DNA of 34,563 nucleotides from an uncultured Methanobrevibacter sp. GTDB lineage: Archaea; Methanobacteriota; Methanobacteria; Methanobacteriales; Methanobacteriaceae. The stretch is from the NCBI GenBank assembly GCA_900314605.1, contig OMVX01000033.1:1-34563 (forward strand). Reading direction: 5' to 3'. The notes under the pieces were generated by a model. It searched no databases, was not told the origin of the DNA, and was given only the letters and a program-made list of their open reading frames with translations. Of this stretch, positions 1 through 8,580 are shown in pieces. A program made the position numbers and the translations under genes. Numbering within the stretch: position 1 is the first letter of the stretch; the number at the start of each line of letters is the position of its first letter.

Positions 1-123
1 ATATATTTTATGAAAATTTTTTGCAAAAAAACAAAAGATCAAAAATTTCAATCAAAAAAATCCAACAACAAAATTACCAACTAACAAATTGACAAATACG
101 ATATTAATGAATATTTCAAATAA

Positions 124-330
124 TTTAAAATGAATACAACCAGTGAAGAAGAATTAAATTTGCCATTAGAAAAAACATGAATTTTTAAAGAAAAATCTGC
201 GAATTTTCGGGAATGTATTGGCGAAGCTGTTCCACCAATAATAATGCAAAAAATAGCAAAAAATATTAAAGATGTTTTAAATGGAAAAAAACTTCAAAAA
301 AGTAGTGGGCAAACAAGATTAATCTTATAG
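124..330 (+). pseudogene. Remnant of the C-terminus of a DNA methyltransferase
   Basis: Read in the frame of codon 181, the DNA encodes FRECIGEAVPPIIMQKIAKN followed by a stop at 328-330. The block IGEAVPP followed by a helix is the C-terminal motif seen in DNA (mostly cytosine-5) methyltransferases, where the usual form is IGNAVPP. The same frame is broken upstream by TAA at 82-84, TAA at 121-123 and TGA at 178-180. The last of these sits where the family often has an aromatic residue before FK. No catalytic motif is present in the window, so this is either a decayed gene whose 5' part lies outside or an isolated fragment. The family assignment rests on one motif only. Confidence 0.55.
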
Positions 331-349
331 AATTATCATTAATAAATAA

Positions 350-358
350 TTTATATAA
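350..358 (+). promoter_or_regulatory. Putative TATA box of the first TPR gene
   Basis: The sequence TTTATATAA lies about 60 bases upstream of the ATG at 411. Start of transcription some 25 bases downstream would leave a short leader containing the CGGAG ribosome binding site near 396-400. In DNA this rich in A and T, such boxes also arise by chance. Confidence 0.4.
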
Positions 359-410
359 TAAACTCATAAAATATATAACAATTGAACTTTAATTTCGGAG
401 TAAATTATTC

Positions 411-1568
411 ATGTCTAATTCAGATAATATCTTCAATAATTCTTTACAAGAGAAAGATGCTAAAGATAAATTTAATAAAAATCCAGAAGATAAAGATAAA
501 GATATTTCTAATTTTATAAATCAGGAAAATAAAGAAGAATTATCTAATATAGATAATGGTATACAAAACAATCTAAATTCCCATGATTCTCAATATCGAA
601 CTATTAATATAAACTTACCTATTACAGATGATGAATTAATTCTTTTACAGACAGATTCTAAAATAAAAGATAAATTAATCAAAATATTTGATGAACTTAA
701 TGAAGAATGTAATGATGAATTTGAATTAAATATTCATAAATCTCAAGTACTTGCAAATAGTGAATTGTATTTTGAAGCTGTTTGCTATTTGAATAATGCA
801 TTACTCTTAAAAAAAGACAATGAAGCACTATTTAAAAAAGCCAAGTATACATACGAATTAGGATTAAAGGAGGAAGCTCTTAATTTAACAGTTGATATTT
901 TAGATAAGTCACCAGAATCATATGAAGCATTAAAATTTTTAACTATATTACTTGCTTCTCTTAAAAGATATGATGATGCAGATATTATATTTAATAAGGC
1001 AAGAACAATAAACCCAGATGATATGGCTCTTTATCAGGAATATGCAGATGAAACTGCATCAACAGGGAATTTTGATAAAGCTTTAGAAATAAATAATATG
1101 GCTTTAAATTTATTTTCTAATGATTTAGACTTATTATATGATCGACGTTACTATTTAATCACTAATAATGCACCATCAGATTTAATTGATAAGATTAATA
1201 ATGAAATACAAACAAAAGAAAAAGAAAATCTTGATGAAATAAATCCTAATGACCAGACAGATAATTACATAAATGAAGAAAACTCTTCTTTAAAGGACGA
1301 GACTCATAATGATGATTTTAATTCAGATAAAAATAATAAATCTCCTACTAAAAAAAGCTACAAAACTCATCCTCAAAAATATGAAAGTTTAGATAATGAA
1401 AATTCAGATGAAAATGATATATATGATTTAGCCTCTGAGGATAGGCATTTTGATGATGAGGAAAATATTATAGATCTTGAATATGATGATAAAGAAGAAA
1501 AAGACACAGACATTCTAAACGATAACAAAAATTCTAAAGAAATGACTTTAGATAAATGGTTATCATAA
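411..1568 (+). CDS. TPR-repeat protein with acidic tail
   Basis: A 385-residue soluble protein with no signal peptide or membrane segment. Residues 1-65 are a polar, Asn/Asp/Lys-rich low-complexity region. Residues about 105-265 form helical TPR-like repeats, for example the block around NPDDMALYQEYADETAS. Residues 270-385 are a disordered, strongly acidic tail. TPR proteins are protein-binding scaffolds; no enzymatic motif is visible. The ATG is preceded by CGGAG at a spacing of about 10. The repeat block is clearly related to residues 325-390 of the next gene (ALEINNMAL versus ALGINQKAL), so the two genes look like tandem paralogues. The partner and pathway are unknown. Confidence 0.85.
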   Translation: MSNSDNIFNNSLQEKDAKDKFNKNPEDKDKDISNFINQENKEELSNIDNGIQNNLNSHDSQYRTININLPITDDELILLQTDSKIKDKLIKIFDELNEECNDEFELNIHKSQVLANSELYFEAVCYLNNALLLKKDNEALFKKAKYTYELGLKEEALNLTVDILDKSPESYEALKFLTILLASLKRYDDADIIFNKARTINPDDMALYQEYADETASTGNFDKALEINNMALNLFSNDLDLLYDRRYYLITNNAPSDLIDKINNEIQTKEKENLDEINPNDQTDNYINEENSSLKDETHNDDFNSDKNNKSPTKKSYKTHPQKYESLDNENSDENDIYDLASEDRHFDDEENIIDLEYDDKEEKDTDILNDNKNSKEMTLDKWLS

Positions 1569-1709
1569 GTTTTTTTAGATTTTTTTTAAAAAGGAATATT
1601 ATTAAATATTACTAATTTAATAATAAAAATAAATATTAAACAAAATCTTTTTTTTTAATTAATTCAATGATTAATTATTATATTAATGATTATTATTTGA
1701 GGAATAATT

Positions 1710-3224
1710 ATGTCAGATTTAGATAAAGACTTTGATGAAGCTTATAAATACTATGAAGAACATGAATACGATAAATCATTAGAAATATTTGAAAAACTAT
1801 ATGAAGAAAATTATCAAATAGAAGAGATAATTCCACCAATGGTAGATTTATATCTTGCAAAAGAAGATTATGATAATGGATTAAAATATATTAATATTAT
1901 TCTAAATTTACAGGAAGATAACTTAGAAGCATTATCTATTAAATCATATATTCTAACATATATGGATAGACTAGATGAAGCATTAGATATTGCAGAAGAA
2001 ATTATTGATAAGGATCCTAATGTTGAGGAAGGTTATCTTCTTAAAATATCAATATTACATCTACAATCAAAAGAAGATGATATAAAAGAATTTGTTGAGG
2101 GATTGAAAGAAAACAGTCCAATAGTTTTAGAAGGAATTGAAAAATTAACAGGATTATCTCCAGAAGATTTAATAACAGGTATCTCTCCAGAATTTGATGA
2201 GAATAATAATATTTTTGAAGAGGAACCATTAACCAATCACATGGAAGGAGAATGTAATAATCCACATCACCATCATCATGATGATGAATGCTGCGGCCAC
2301 CACCACACACAAAATGAAGAGATAAACCCAGAACAGATGGAAGAAATTCTAGAAGGAATATATACTCAAATAGATGAAAATATTGATGATGATGTAGAAA
2401 AATACCTACATAAAGCAAATGCAGCAGCACAATTTCAAAAAACAGATGAAGCAATAGACCTTCTTGATAAAGCATTAGAAATAGATAATGAAAACCTTGA
2501 TGGACTATTATTAAAAGCAGGTATTTTATTTAATTCAATGAAATTTGAAGAGTCCCTTGATACAATAAAGCATGTAATTGATCTTTATCCAGAAAACACA
2601 GATGCAATAACTTTTAAAGGTTTTGTACATATTAGTTTAGGAGACTTTGAAAAAGCTGAAGAATCATTTAAAAAAGCATTAGATATTGATGATAATGACC
2701 TTGAAGTCTATAGGCAATATTCATTTGCTGTTGCATCTAGAGGAGATTTAAACAGGGCACTTGGTATAAATCAAAAAGCACTTAAAAAATTCGAGGATTC
2801 ATCAGATTTATGGTATGATAAATATTATTTCCTAAATCAACTTGGATCAAGCTCAAAAGCAGAAGAAGCATTAAACAAAGCACTTGAAATTAACCCAGAA
2901 CAAAAACATTATGAAGGGTCTTATGTAAATGAAGAATTAAATGACAATTCAAATGATTCAAAAAATAATATCCCAGATGAAAAAACACTAGACAATTATA
3001 CAGATAATGAGCAACATTCAAATGATTTTCAATTGTCTGGTGAAGAAGAAAGATTATTTAAATTATTATCAGAAAAAGGATATGATTCTGCAAGCTCTAC
3101 AGAACTAGTATTAAGTTCCTATCAAGAAGTTATGGCGGAAAATCCTGATGAAGAAAATCAAGATGAACTATTTAAAAAAGTTGTTGATCTTATAGAAGAG
3201 AAAATTAAAAAAGAAGAAATATAG
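1710..3224 (+). CDS. TPR-repeat protein with His/Cys-rich insert
   Basis: A 504-residue soluble protein. TPR-like helices occupy residues about 5-120 and again 230-395. Between them, at 181-199, sits a metal-binding-like cluster of eight His and three Cys (HHHHHDDECCGHHH). The C-terminal 60 residues look like a separate helical module. GAGGAA at 1699-1704 is a suitable ribosome binding site for the ATG. It is a paralogue of the preceding gene, with a 141-base gap, so co-transcription is possible. TPR domains bind proteins; metal binding by the insert is inferred from composition only. A strong hairpin plus T-tract follows the stop codon and probably ends the transcript. Confidence 0.85.
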   Translation: MSDLDKDFDEAYKYYEEHEYDKSLEIFEKLYEENYQIEEIIPPMVDLYLAKEDYDNGLKYINIILNLQEDNLEALSIKSYILTYMDRLDEALDIAEEIIDKDPNVEEGYLLKISILHLQSKEDDIKEFVEGLKENSPIVLEGIEKLTGLSPEDLITGISPEFDENNNIFEEEPLTNHMEGECNNPHHHHHDDECCGHHHTQNEEINPEQMEEILEGIYTQIDENIDDDVEKYLHKANAAAQFQKTDEAIDLLDKALEIDNENLDGLLLKAGILFNSMKFEESLDTIKHVIDLYPENTDAITFKGFVHISLGDFEKAEESFKKALDIDDNDLEVYRQYSFAVASRGDLNRALGINQKALKKFEDSSDLWYDKYYFLNQLGSSSKAEEALNKALEINPEQKHYEGSYVNEELNDNSNDSKNNIPDEKTLDNYTDNEQHSNDFQLSGEEERLFKLLSEKGYDSASSTELVLSSYQEVMAENPDEENQDELFKKVVDLIEEKIKKEEI

Positions 3225-3243
3225 TTAACAATTTATTTAAAAT

Positions 3244-3285
3244 AGTCATTTATTATATTTTAAAATAATAAATGACTTTTTTTTA
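3244..3285 (+). terminator. Hairpin plus T-tract terminator after the TPR genes
   Basis: A perfect 13-bp stem (AGTCATTTATTAT at 3244-3256 pairing with 3265-3277) with an 8-base loop is followed directly by eight T residues. It lies 20 bases after the stop at 3224, between convergent genes. Archaeal termination needs mainly the T-tract; the hairpin makes this the clearest terminator in the window. Confidence 0.75.
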
Positions 3286-3312
3286 TAAATTGATAATATT
3301 ATAGATATATAA

Positions 3313-3456
3313 CTATTTTTCATCTATAATAAAATGGTCATATGCTTTTTTTCCAGCTTTCTTAGCTAGAGGCAAACCAACATGTTTTATAGCCTTTTTA
3401 GCTATATAAAATTTTACATTTTTTTTTACACCTAATTTTATAAGTGTTCCAATCAT
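3313..3456 (-). CDS. Small basic protein, 47 aa, unknown function
   Basis: A short frame on the minus strand starts with MIGTLIKLGVKKNVKFYIAK and ends DHFIIDEK. It is rich in Lys with an amphipathic helical pattern, and has no Cys and no clear membrane segment. AGGTGATT lies 5-12 bases upstream of the ATG and matches the ribosome binding site of other genes here, which is the main reason to believe the frame is real. It begins 14 bases after the stop of the TatD gene, so the two are probably co-transcribed. I do not recognise the family. A toxin or a small regulatory peptide is possible but unsupported. Confidence 0.6.
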   Translation of the reverse strand: MIGTLIKLGVKKNVKFYIAKKAIKHVGLPLAKKAGKKAYDHFIIDEK

Positions 3457-3470
3457 AATAATCACCTAAT

Positions 3471-4232
3471 TTAAATATTAAATACTTTTTTACCATTATT
3501 AGAAGTAATCTCATCAATCTCTTTTAGATTAATCTCTTTTAACTCAGCTATTTTACGAGCTCCTCTCATAACAAATGCAGGTTCATTTCTCTCTTCACGA
3601 CTTAATGCTAGATAGGGACTATCTGTCTCTGTAAGGATATGTTCAAGAGGTATATTTTTTACAAGTTCTTGATGTTGTTTAGAGTAACAAACCATTGTTG
3701 AAAAACTCATATAATAATTATCATATTCCATTATTTTACGAGCAGTTTTTAAACTTCCACTATAACAGTGGAATATTACATATGGTATATTATCATATTC
3801 TTTTATAATATTTAATACCTTCTTCTCACAATCTCTTCCATGTATTAATAATGTTTTTTTATATTCATTAGCTATTTCAACAAATGATGTGAAGATTTCC
3901 TGTTGTTTATCACGTAAGCTTTTATCGGTTATATAATAATAATCCATTCCTACTTCACCAATTGCCACAAATTCATCTAACTTGTTAATTAAAAAATTTT
4001 GTGCCTGTTTAATCTCTTCAGATGTTTTTGTATGTGATGCTACAGGATGAAATCCAAAACTTGGGTATATGAAATCAGGATTTTTTTTACTTATATCAAG
4101 AACAGATTGATTTGACTCATAACTTGTTCCTGAATCCACTACTGCTTCAAGAACTTCTCGTGCTCTATTTATAACATCTTCTCTGTCATGGTCAAATTCT
4201 TCAAAGTCTATATGGCAATGAGTATCTATCAT
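3471..4232 (-). CDS. TatD-family metal-dependent deoxyribonuclease
   Basis: The 253-residue length is typical of TatD hydrolases (TIM-barrel, two divalent metals). Metal ligand motifs are in order: HCH at residues 5-7, GEVGMDYY near 96-103, LLIHGRD, VIFHCYSG and TETDSPYL. The family includes 3'-5' exonucleases and AP-type nucleases used in DNA repair or turnover; the exact substrate here cannot be told. GTGATT upstream of the ATG serves as ribosome binding site. It lies between the upstream cyclase gene (70-base gap) and the downstream 47-aa gene (14-base gap), all on the minus strand. Confidence 0.92.
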   Translation of the reverse strand: MIDTHCHIDFEEFDHDREDVINRAREVLEAVVDSGTSYESNQSVLDISKKNPDFIYPSFGFHPVASHTKTSEEIKQAQNFLINKLDEFVAIGEVGMDYYYITDKSLRDKQQEIFTSFVEIANEYKKTLLIHGRDCEKKVLNIIKEYDNIPYVIFHCYSGSLKTARKIMEYDNYYMSFSTMVCYSKQHQELVKNIPLEHILTETDSPYLALSREERNEPAFVMRGARKIAELKEINLKEIDEITSNNGKKVFNI

Positions 4233-4302
4233 AGAATCACAATCCTAATGATTTTATTAATTATGATAATAAAAATATTTGAAATAATTTAGAATTTTAG
4301 AA

Positions 4303-5025
4303 TTAATCTTTAAAATCATTATCAATCCACTTATTAAATTCAGGTATAAGTGATTCTCCAGTATATATTTCTCCATATGCCGGATGATGTTTCATTTCAA
4401 ATGTTTCTTTTGCCTGATTATTAATTTTCGCTAAATTATCATAAAATTCCTTAGACATTACAATTTCTTTATATTCATCCTTATTAGCTACTGATGAAAA
4501 ATTACAAGCATCAATTACAGCATCACCAATCCATATTTTATCATCAATATCTATTTCTCCTCTTGCTGTATTAACAAGTAGAACTTCACTATAACCTAAT
4601 CCAATACCTGCTTTAAAGCTTGGTAAATCATGTTCTTTTAAAAGTATATTTAACATTTTAATATAAGTATTACAAATACTAGCCTTTTCATACAAATCTT
4701 TTAGGTCTTCAGGATTAGGTGCTGTATAAATTGCACATGCACAATCTCCAACAATTCTGCTTAATCTTAAATTGTCACTTGCTCTTATTATCGCAATTAA
4801 TTCTGAAATAAATGCTTTACTTAATTTAGATATTTTTTTATCATCTGTAGTTTTAAATAGATTTGAAGAATCCCTAATATCAATAAAAATACTTGATACC
4901 CATGTATAATATCCTTTATCAAATTCTATTTTCATTGATTCAGGTAAATATTTTTGATGTTTAATTTCTAATTCACTATTTAAAATTTCTTCTACTCTTT
5001 TTTTAGATTCTTTATAGTCGTACAT
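4303..5025 (-). CDS. Class III nucleotide cyclase resembling Pycsar cyclases
   Basis: A 240-residue stand-alone cyclase homology domain. Both metal-binding aspartates are present: D49 in SSIFIDIRDSS and D94 in SRIVGDCACAIYT. The block IWIGDAVIDACNFSSVANK at 164-182 and the C-terminal region ending EFNKWIDNDF match the layout I recall for Pycsar-type pyrimidine cyclases (PycC) better than classical adenylate cyclases. The usual catalytic Asn and Arg of the VNxAxR motif are Ile and Asn here. I chose the ATG at 5025 because GGTG lies just upstream; an in-frame ATG at 5064 adds 13 residues but has no binding site. No membrane, TIR or cyclic-nucleotide effector gene is adjacent. Product nucleotide and role are unknown. 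Confidence 0.75.
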   Translation of the reverse strand: MYDYKESKKRVEEILNSELEIKHQKYLPESMKIEFDKGYYTWVSSIFIDIRDSSNLFKTTDDKKISKLSKAFISELIAIIRASDNLRLSRIVGDCACAIYTAPNPEDLKDLYEKASICNTYIKMLNILLKEHDLPSFKAGIGLGYSEVLLVNTARGEIDIDDKIWIGDAVIDACNFSSVANKDEYKEIVMSKEFYDNLAKINNQAKETFEMKHHPAYGEIYTGESLIPEFNKWIDNDFKD

Positions 5026-5215
5026 TAAAACACCACATTTCACTTCAATTTTTGAATAAATCATTAATCTAGTTAAATCATTTAATATTAAATATAATAT
5101 ATATTAATAGTCATTCCTTTAACAATTGATAATATTTTTAAATTATTATCCTAAATGCTCTATTATTTAGAGTTAAAAATAAGTGTTTTTATATTTGATT
5201 TAAAATAAATAATAG

Positions 5216-5980
5216 TTATGTACCAAAACGCCTATCCCTTGCTTGATAATCACGTATGGCTCTTAAAAAATCAGTTTTTCTAAATTCTGGCCATAACGTA
5301 TCACAGAAATATAATTCAGAGTATGATGATTGCCAGAGTAGGAATCCGCTCAATCTTTCCTCACCACTGGTACGAATAATTAAATTAGGATCTTCTAATC
5401 CTGCAGTATATAGATTTTTACTAATCAAATCTTCATTTACTGCATCAATACTGAATTCTCCATTTTCGATTTTCTTGTAAATATTTTTTACAGCATCTAT
5501 AATTTCTAATCGTCCATCATATCCGATTGCAAGGTTGAATACACGTTTAGTATAATTTTTTGTTGCTTCTTCAGCTTCTTTTATAGCTTCTTTAACTTCA
5601 TCAGGTAAAAGTTCAGTTCTGCCTACCACATTAACTTTAACTTCATTATTATGGATTTTCTTATGTGTAACTAACCTTTTAAAGTTTTTTACAAATAATT
5701 TCATTAAATTATCAACTTCATCTGATGTTCTATTAAAGTTTTCAATAGAAAATGCATAAACAGTTACAATTTCAATACCTAAATCTATAACCCAGTCTAA
5801 TACTTTCTCTAAGGTATCAACACCCATCTCATGGCCTTTAACAACATCTATATTCCCTTGTATTTTACTATATCTACGATTTCCATCCATAATTATTGCA
5901 ATATGTTTGGGCATTTTTTCAGGGTCTAAATGTCTCATCATGTACCATTCATATAAGCTATAGATAAATTTTCCTACCAT
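5216..5980 (-). CDS. uppS: Isoprenyl diphosphate synthase, UppS type (cis-prenyltransferase)
   Basis: This 254-residue enzyme adds isopentenyl units in cis configuration to make the long polyprenyl diphosphate lipid carrier used for glycan and, in these archaea, pseudomurein assembly. The family signature is complete: [13 protein letters not shown] at 27-39 with the catalytic Asp and the phosphate-binding [15 protein letters not shown], and the C-terminal [15 protein letters not shown] with the Arg pair and Ser that hold the substrate. The first 20 residues ([15 protein letters not shown]) are a short amphipathic extension. The ribosome binding site is weak (AGGTTT). The next minus-strand gene lies 190 bases downstream and may be read from a separate promoter. 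Confidence 0.95.
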   Translation of the reverse strand: MVGKFIYSLYEWYMMRHLDPEKMPKHIAIIMDGNRRYSKIQGNIDVVKGHEMGVDTLEKVLDWVIDLGIEIVTVYAFSIENFNRTSDEVDNLMKLFVKNFKRLVTHKKIHNNEVKVNVVGRTELLPDEVKEAIKEAEEATKNYTKRVFNLAIGYDGRLEIIDAVKNIYKKIENGEFSIDAVNEDLISKNLYTAGLEDPNLIIRTSGEERLSGFLLWQSSYSELYFCDTLWPEFRKTDFLRAIRDYQARDRRFGT

Positions 5981-6356
5981 TTTAAAACCTTTTTTTAGTT
6001 TAATAAAAAGTATTTATTTTTTTATCAATTATTATCTTAACAATTATTATTTATTAATTATATATTATTATCTTATTATATATTTTGCCTAATTTTATAT
6101 AATGTTAATTTTTTTTCTATCATAATATTACATATACTATACTTTTTATTAATTTTAATTAATTTAATTATTTTTAATTAGAATGTTTTTATTTTAATTT
6201 TTTTTTATTTTATTTTATTTATTATTTTTTCTAGCGATTTTTAGTATTTTATTGATAATTTTTTTTATTGTTATTATAGTTCTATTGGATTTTTTTTACT
6301 TTAATTTTAATAATTAAATAAATAATTTTATTTATTGAAAAATAATATTTTATTAT
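5981..6356. other. Divergent intergenic region, extremely T-rich
   Basis: The 376 bases between the divergent uppS and mtxX genes contain long T and TTTTA-like runs on the plus strand. I see no frame with a ribosome binding site and no RNA gene. It should hold both promoters. The best candidate for mtxX is TTTTATTTATT at 6326-6336. Confidence 0.5.
6326..6336 (+). promoter_or_regulatory. Putative TATA box for a leaderless mtxX transcript
   Basis: TTTTATTTATT is centred about 26 bases before the ATG at 6357, and no GGTGA- or GGAGG-like sequence lies in the 20 bases before the ATG. This is the geometry expected of an archaeal leaderless mRNA. It is inferred from spacing only. Confidence 0.35.
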
Positions 6357-7112
6357 ATGTTTAAGATTGTTGCAGGATTAGGTGAAAATACTAATATTAA
6401 AGAGGCAGCTTTGGCTATAAAAGACTTTGAAGTAGAACTTGTTAATTGCGATGATGCCCTTATTAAAGCTATTAACAATCCTAATGTAGATGGGGTCATA
6501 CGTGGTTCTTTATCTGCATCAAATCTCATTAAAAGTTTAAAAAAAGCCAATCCAAATAGGCCTATTAATCGTGGAACTTATATACATTCTGATGATTATG
6601 ATTTTTTAATATTACCTGTAGGTATAGATGAAGGACAAAGTATATCTGATAAAAGGATTCTTATAAAACAGGCTTTTGAGTTTATTTTAAAATTAGGAAA
6701 AATTCCAAAAATTGCAATATTGTCATCTGGACGTTGTAATGATTATAATAGAAATCCTAATGTTGATTTATCTTTAAAAGAAAGTGAAGATTTAGAAAAA
6801 ATCATAAATGAAGACTTATCCTCCGATGTAAAATTTAATGAAATAGATTATACTGTTAAAAACTATTATATTCTTATTGAACAGGCAATAAATGATAAAA
6901 ATAATATTATTATAGCTCCAGATGGTATTATTGGAAATTATATTTTTAGAATTTTGGTTTTATTATGTAAATGGCCTAGTTATGGGGCTGTTACTTTAGG
7001 AATTGATGAAATATATATTGATACTAGTAGAAATCAAAGTAAAGAAGGATATATTAGAAGTTTAAATTTAGCATACAACTTGGCAAAAATGAAAAAAAAT
7101 CGAAAATTATAA
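6357..7112 (+). CDS. mtxX: Methanogenesis marker protein 4, MtxX
   Basis: The 251-residue protein resembles the MtxX/marker 4 family, found in methanogens and distantly related to phosphate acetyltransferase-type enzymes. Matching segments include the N-terminal KIVAGLGEN, DGVIRGSLSAS, LPVGIDEGQS, AILSSGRCND and IIAPDGIIGNYIFR, followed by GAVTLGIDEIYIDTSR. The family was first annotated as a methyltransferase-associated subunit, but its biochemical role is not established as far as I know. No Shine-Dalgarno sequence precedes the ATG, while a TATA-like box sits about 26 bases upstream, so translation may be leaderless. The next gene follows 116 bases later and could be co-transcribed. Confidence 0.85.
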   Translation: MFKIVAGLGENTNIKEAALAIKDFEVELVNCDDALIKAINNPNVDGVIRGSLSASNLIKSLKKANPNRPINRGTYIHSDDYDFLILPVGIDEGQSISDKRILIKQAFEFILKLGKIPKIAILSSGRCNDYNRNPNVDLSLKESEDLEKIINEDLSSDVKFNEIDYTVKNYYILIEQAINDKNNIIIAPDGIIGNYIFRILVLLCKWPSYGAVTLGIDEIYIDTSRNQSKEGYIRSLNLAYNLAKMKKNRKL

Positions 7113-7228
7113 ATTATTTATCTTAATCCCTTATTTATTCATTATTTATAAATTAATTCATTTTTAACAGTTATAACTTATTTTTTATCTAAAAAATTTT
7201 TAATAATATAAATAATATATTAGATTCT

Positions 7229-8503
7229 ATGTTATATGATATTGCAATTATTGGTGGTGGAGCTAGTGGAATGATGGCATCAATTAGTGCTAGCTTAGCT
7301 AATGATTTAAAAGTTGTCATTTTAGAGAAAAATGATTCACTTGGCTGTAAATTATTAATTACAGGTCAAGGCCGTTGTAATATCACTAACTCTAATTCTA
7401 TTAAAGAAACCCTTAAAAAATACAGTAAAGACGAAGCTAAATTCTTAAAACATTCCTTTTATAATTTAAACAATGAAGAATTGTTAGATATATTTAGAAC
7501 AAAAGGGCTTGAATTTAAAGAGGAGGAAAATCGTAGAGTTTTTCCCGTTACTGATAAAGCTCAATCTGTTTTAGATATACTTAAATCTTATCTAAAAGAT
7601 AATAAAGTAGATATATTATATAATTTCAATGTTTGTGCTGTAAAACTTAATGATGATAATTTTTTTATAATTAAATCAGAAAATAATAGTTTTATCACCT
7701 CCCGAAAACTTATTGTCGCTACGGGGGGTGCAACTTATCCTCTTACAGGTTCAACTGGTGATGGTTGTCAAATTGCTCAAAAATTAAATCATAATATTAT
7801 TACCTTAAAGCCAGGAACCTTCTCTTTTATCATTGATGATAATGATTTAATATCTCATCAGGGATTAAGCTTTAGTGATGTAAAACTTTCATTTAAAAAT
7901 ACTAAAAATCAGAAATTTGAAAGTATTGGGGATGTTCTTATAAGTCATAATGGTCTTACAGGTCCAGCAGTACTAAATCTTAGTAATGATTTAATAAAAG
8001 ACCAGGATTATGATTTACTTAATAATCGTTCTAACTTTAAAAAAGTGGATATGACTATTGATTTTCTTCCAGATATTAAAAGGGAAACTATTAATGAAGA
8101 ATTTATAAGAAATTCAACAAGTAAAAAAGAGTTACATAATTATTTAAAGAAATATTTACCTAATAATTTTATTAAATACTTTTTAGATAAAATAAGTATT
8201 GATTCTAATATTACATTAGCTAATTTAAAAAAGAAAGATAGAAATAAGATTGTTGAAAATATAAAAAGCTTCCCTTTAACTATTAATGGTATTATGGATA
8301 AAAATGCATTTCTAACAGTAGGTGGAGTAGACTTAGATGATATTGATTCTAAAACATTAGAATCAAGAATTGTTGATGGTCTTTATTTTTCAGGTGAAAC
8401 ATTAAATCTATGTGGACCTACTGGTGGCTATAATTTAATGATTGCATTTACAACAGGATACCTTGCAGGTCAATCAGCTAGTTTAAGTTTAAATAAATTA
8501 TAA
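7229..8503 (+). CDS. FAD-dependent oxidoreductase, HI0933/YhiN (BaiN-like) family
   Basis: A 424-residue soluble flavoprotein. The N-terminal dinucleotide-binding motif is IIGGGASGMMAS at residues 7-18, followed by ILEKNDSLGCKLLITGQGRC, with the family signature GQGRCNITNSN at about 48-58. A second Rossmann segment (LIVATGGATYPLTGSTGDG) and the C-terminal FAD contact GETLNLCGPTGGYNLMIAF are present. Length fits the family. The physiological substrate of most members is unknown; some gut bacterial members reduce bile acid intermediates, but nothing here indicates this. No obvious ribosome binding site precedes the ATG. The downstream neighbour is separated by a simple repeat and a MITE. Confidence 0.88.
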   Translation: MLYDIAIIGGGASGMMASISASLANDLKVVILEKNDSLGCKLLITGQGRCNITNSNSIKETLKKYSKDEAKFLKHSFYNLNNEELLDIFRTKGLEFKEEENRRVFPVTDKAQSVLDILKSYLKDNKVDILYNFNVCAVKLNDDNFFIIKSENNSFITSRKLIVATGGATYPLTGSTGDGCQIAQKLNHNIITLKPGTFSFIIDDNDLISHQGLSFSDVKLSFKNTKNQKFESIGDVLISHNGLTGPAVLNLSNDLIKDQDYDLLNNRSNFKKVDMTIDFLPDIKRETINEEFIRNSTSKKELHNYLKKYLPNNFIKYFLDKISIDSNITLANLKKKDRNKIVENIKSFPLTINGIMDKNAFLTVGGVDLDDIDSKTLESRIVDGLYFSGETLNLCGPTGGYNLMIAFTTGYLAGQSASLSLNKL

Positions 8504-8534
8504 ACAAAAAAACTTTTTTATTTTAACTATTATG

Positions 8535-8578
8535 TTTATTTTATTTTATTTTATTTTATTTTATTTTATTTTATTTTT
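8535..8578. repeat. TTTTA microsatellite
   Basis: About eight direct copies of the pentamer TTTTA (read TTTAT TTTAT on the plus strand) follow the flavoprotein gene, ending shortly before the left target duplication of the MITE. The T content may also serve as terminator for the upstream gene. Copy number is likely to vary between strains. Confidence 0.85.
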
Positions 8579-8580
8579 GT

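Noticed and set aside
2041-2475. 144-aa minus-strand frame opposite the His-rich TPR gene
   Set aside because: It is the low-complexity complement of a strong coding frame, with runs of Leu, His and Ile, no ribosome binding site and no family resemblance.
3313-5025. A complete Pycsar defence operon (cyclase plus effector)
   Set aside because: Neither TatD nor the 47-aa protein has a membrane segment, TIR or cyclic-nucleotide-binding domain, so only the cyclase is supported.
8535-8578. TTTTA repeats as a possible CRISPR or origin element
   Set aside because: The unit is five bases with no spacers. It is a simple microsatellite.
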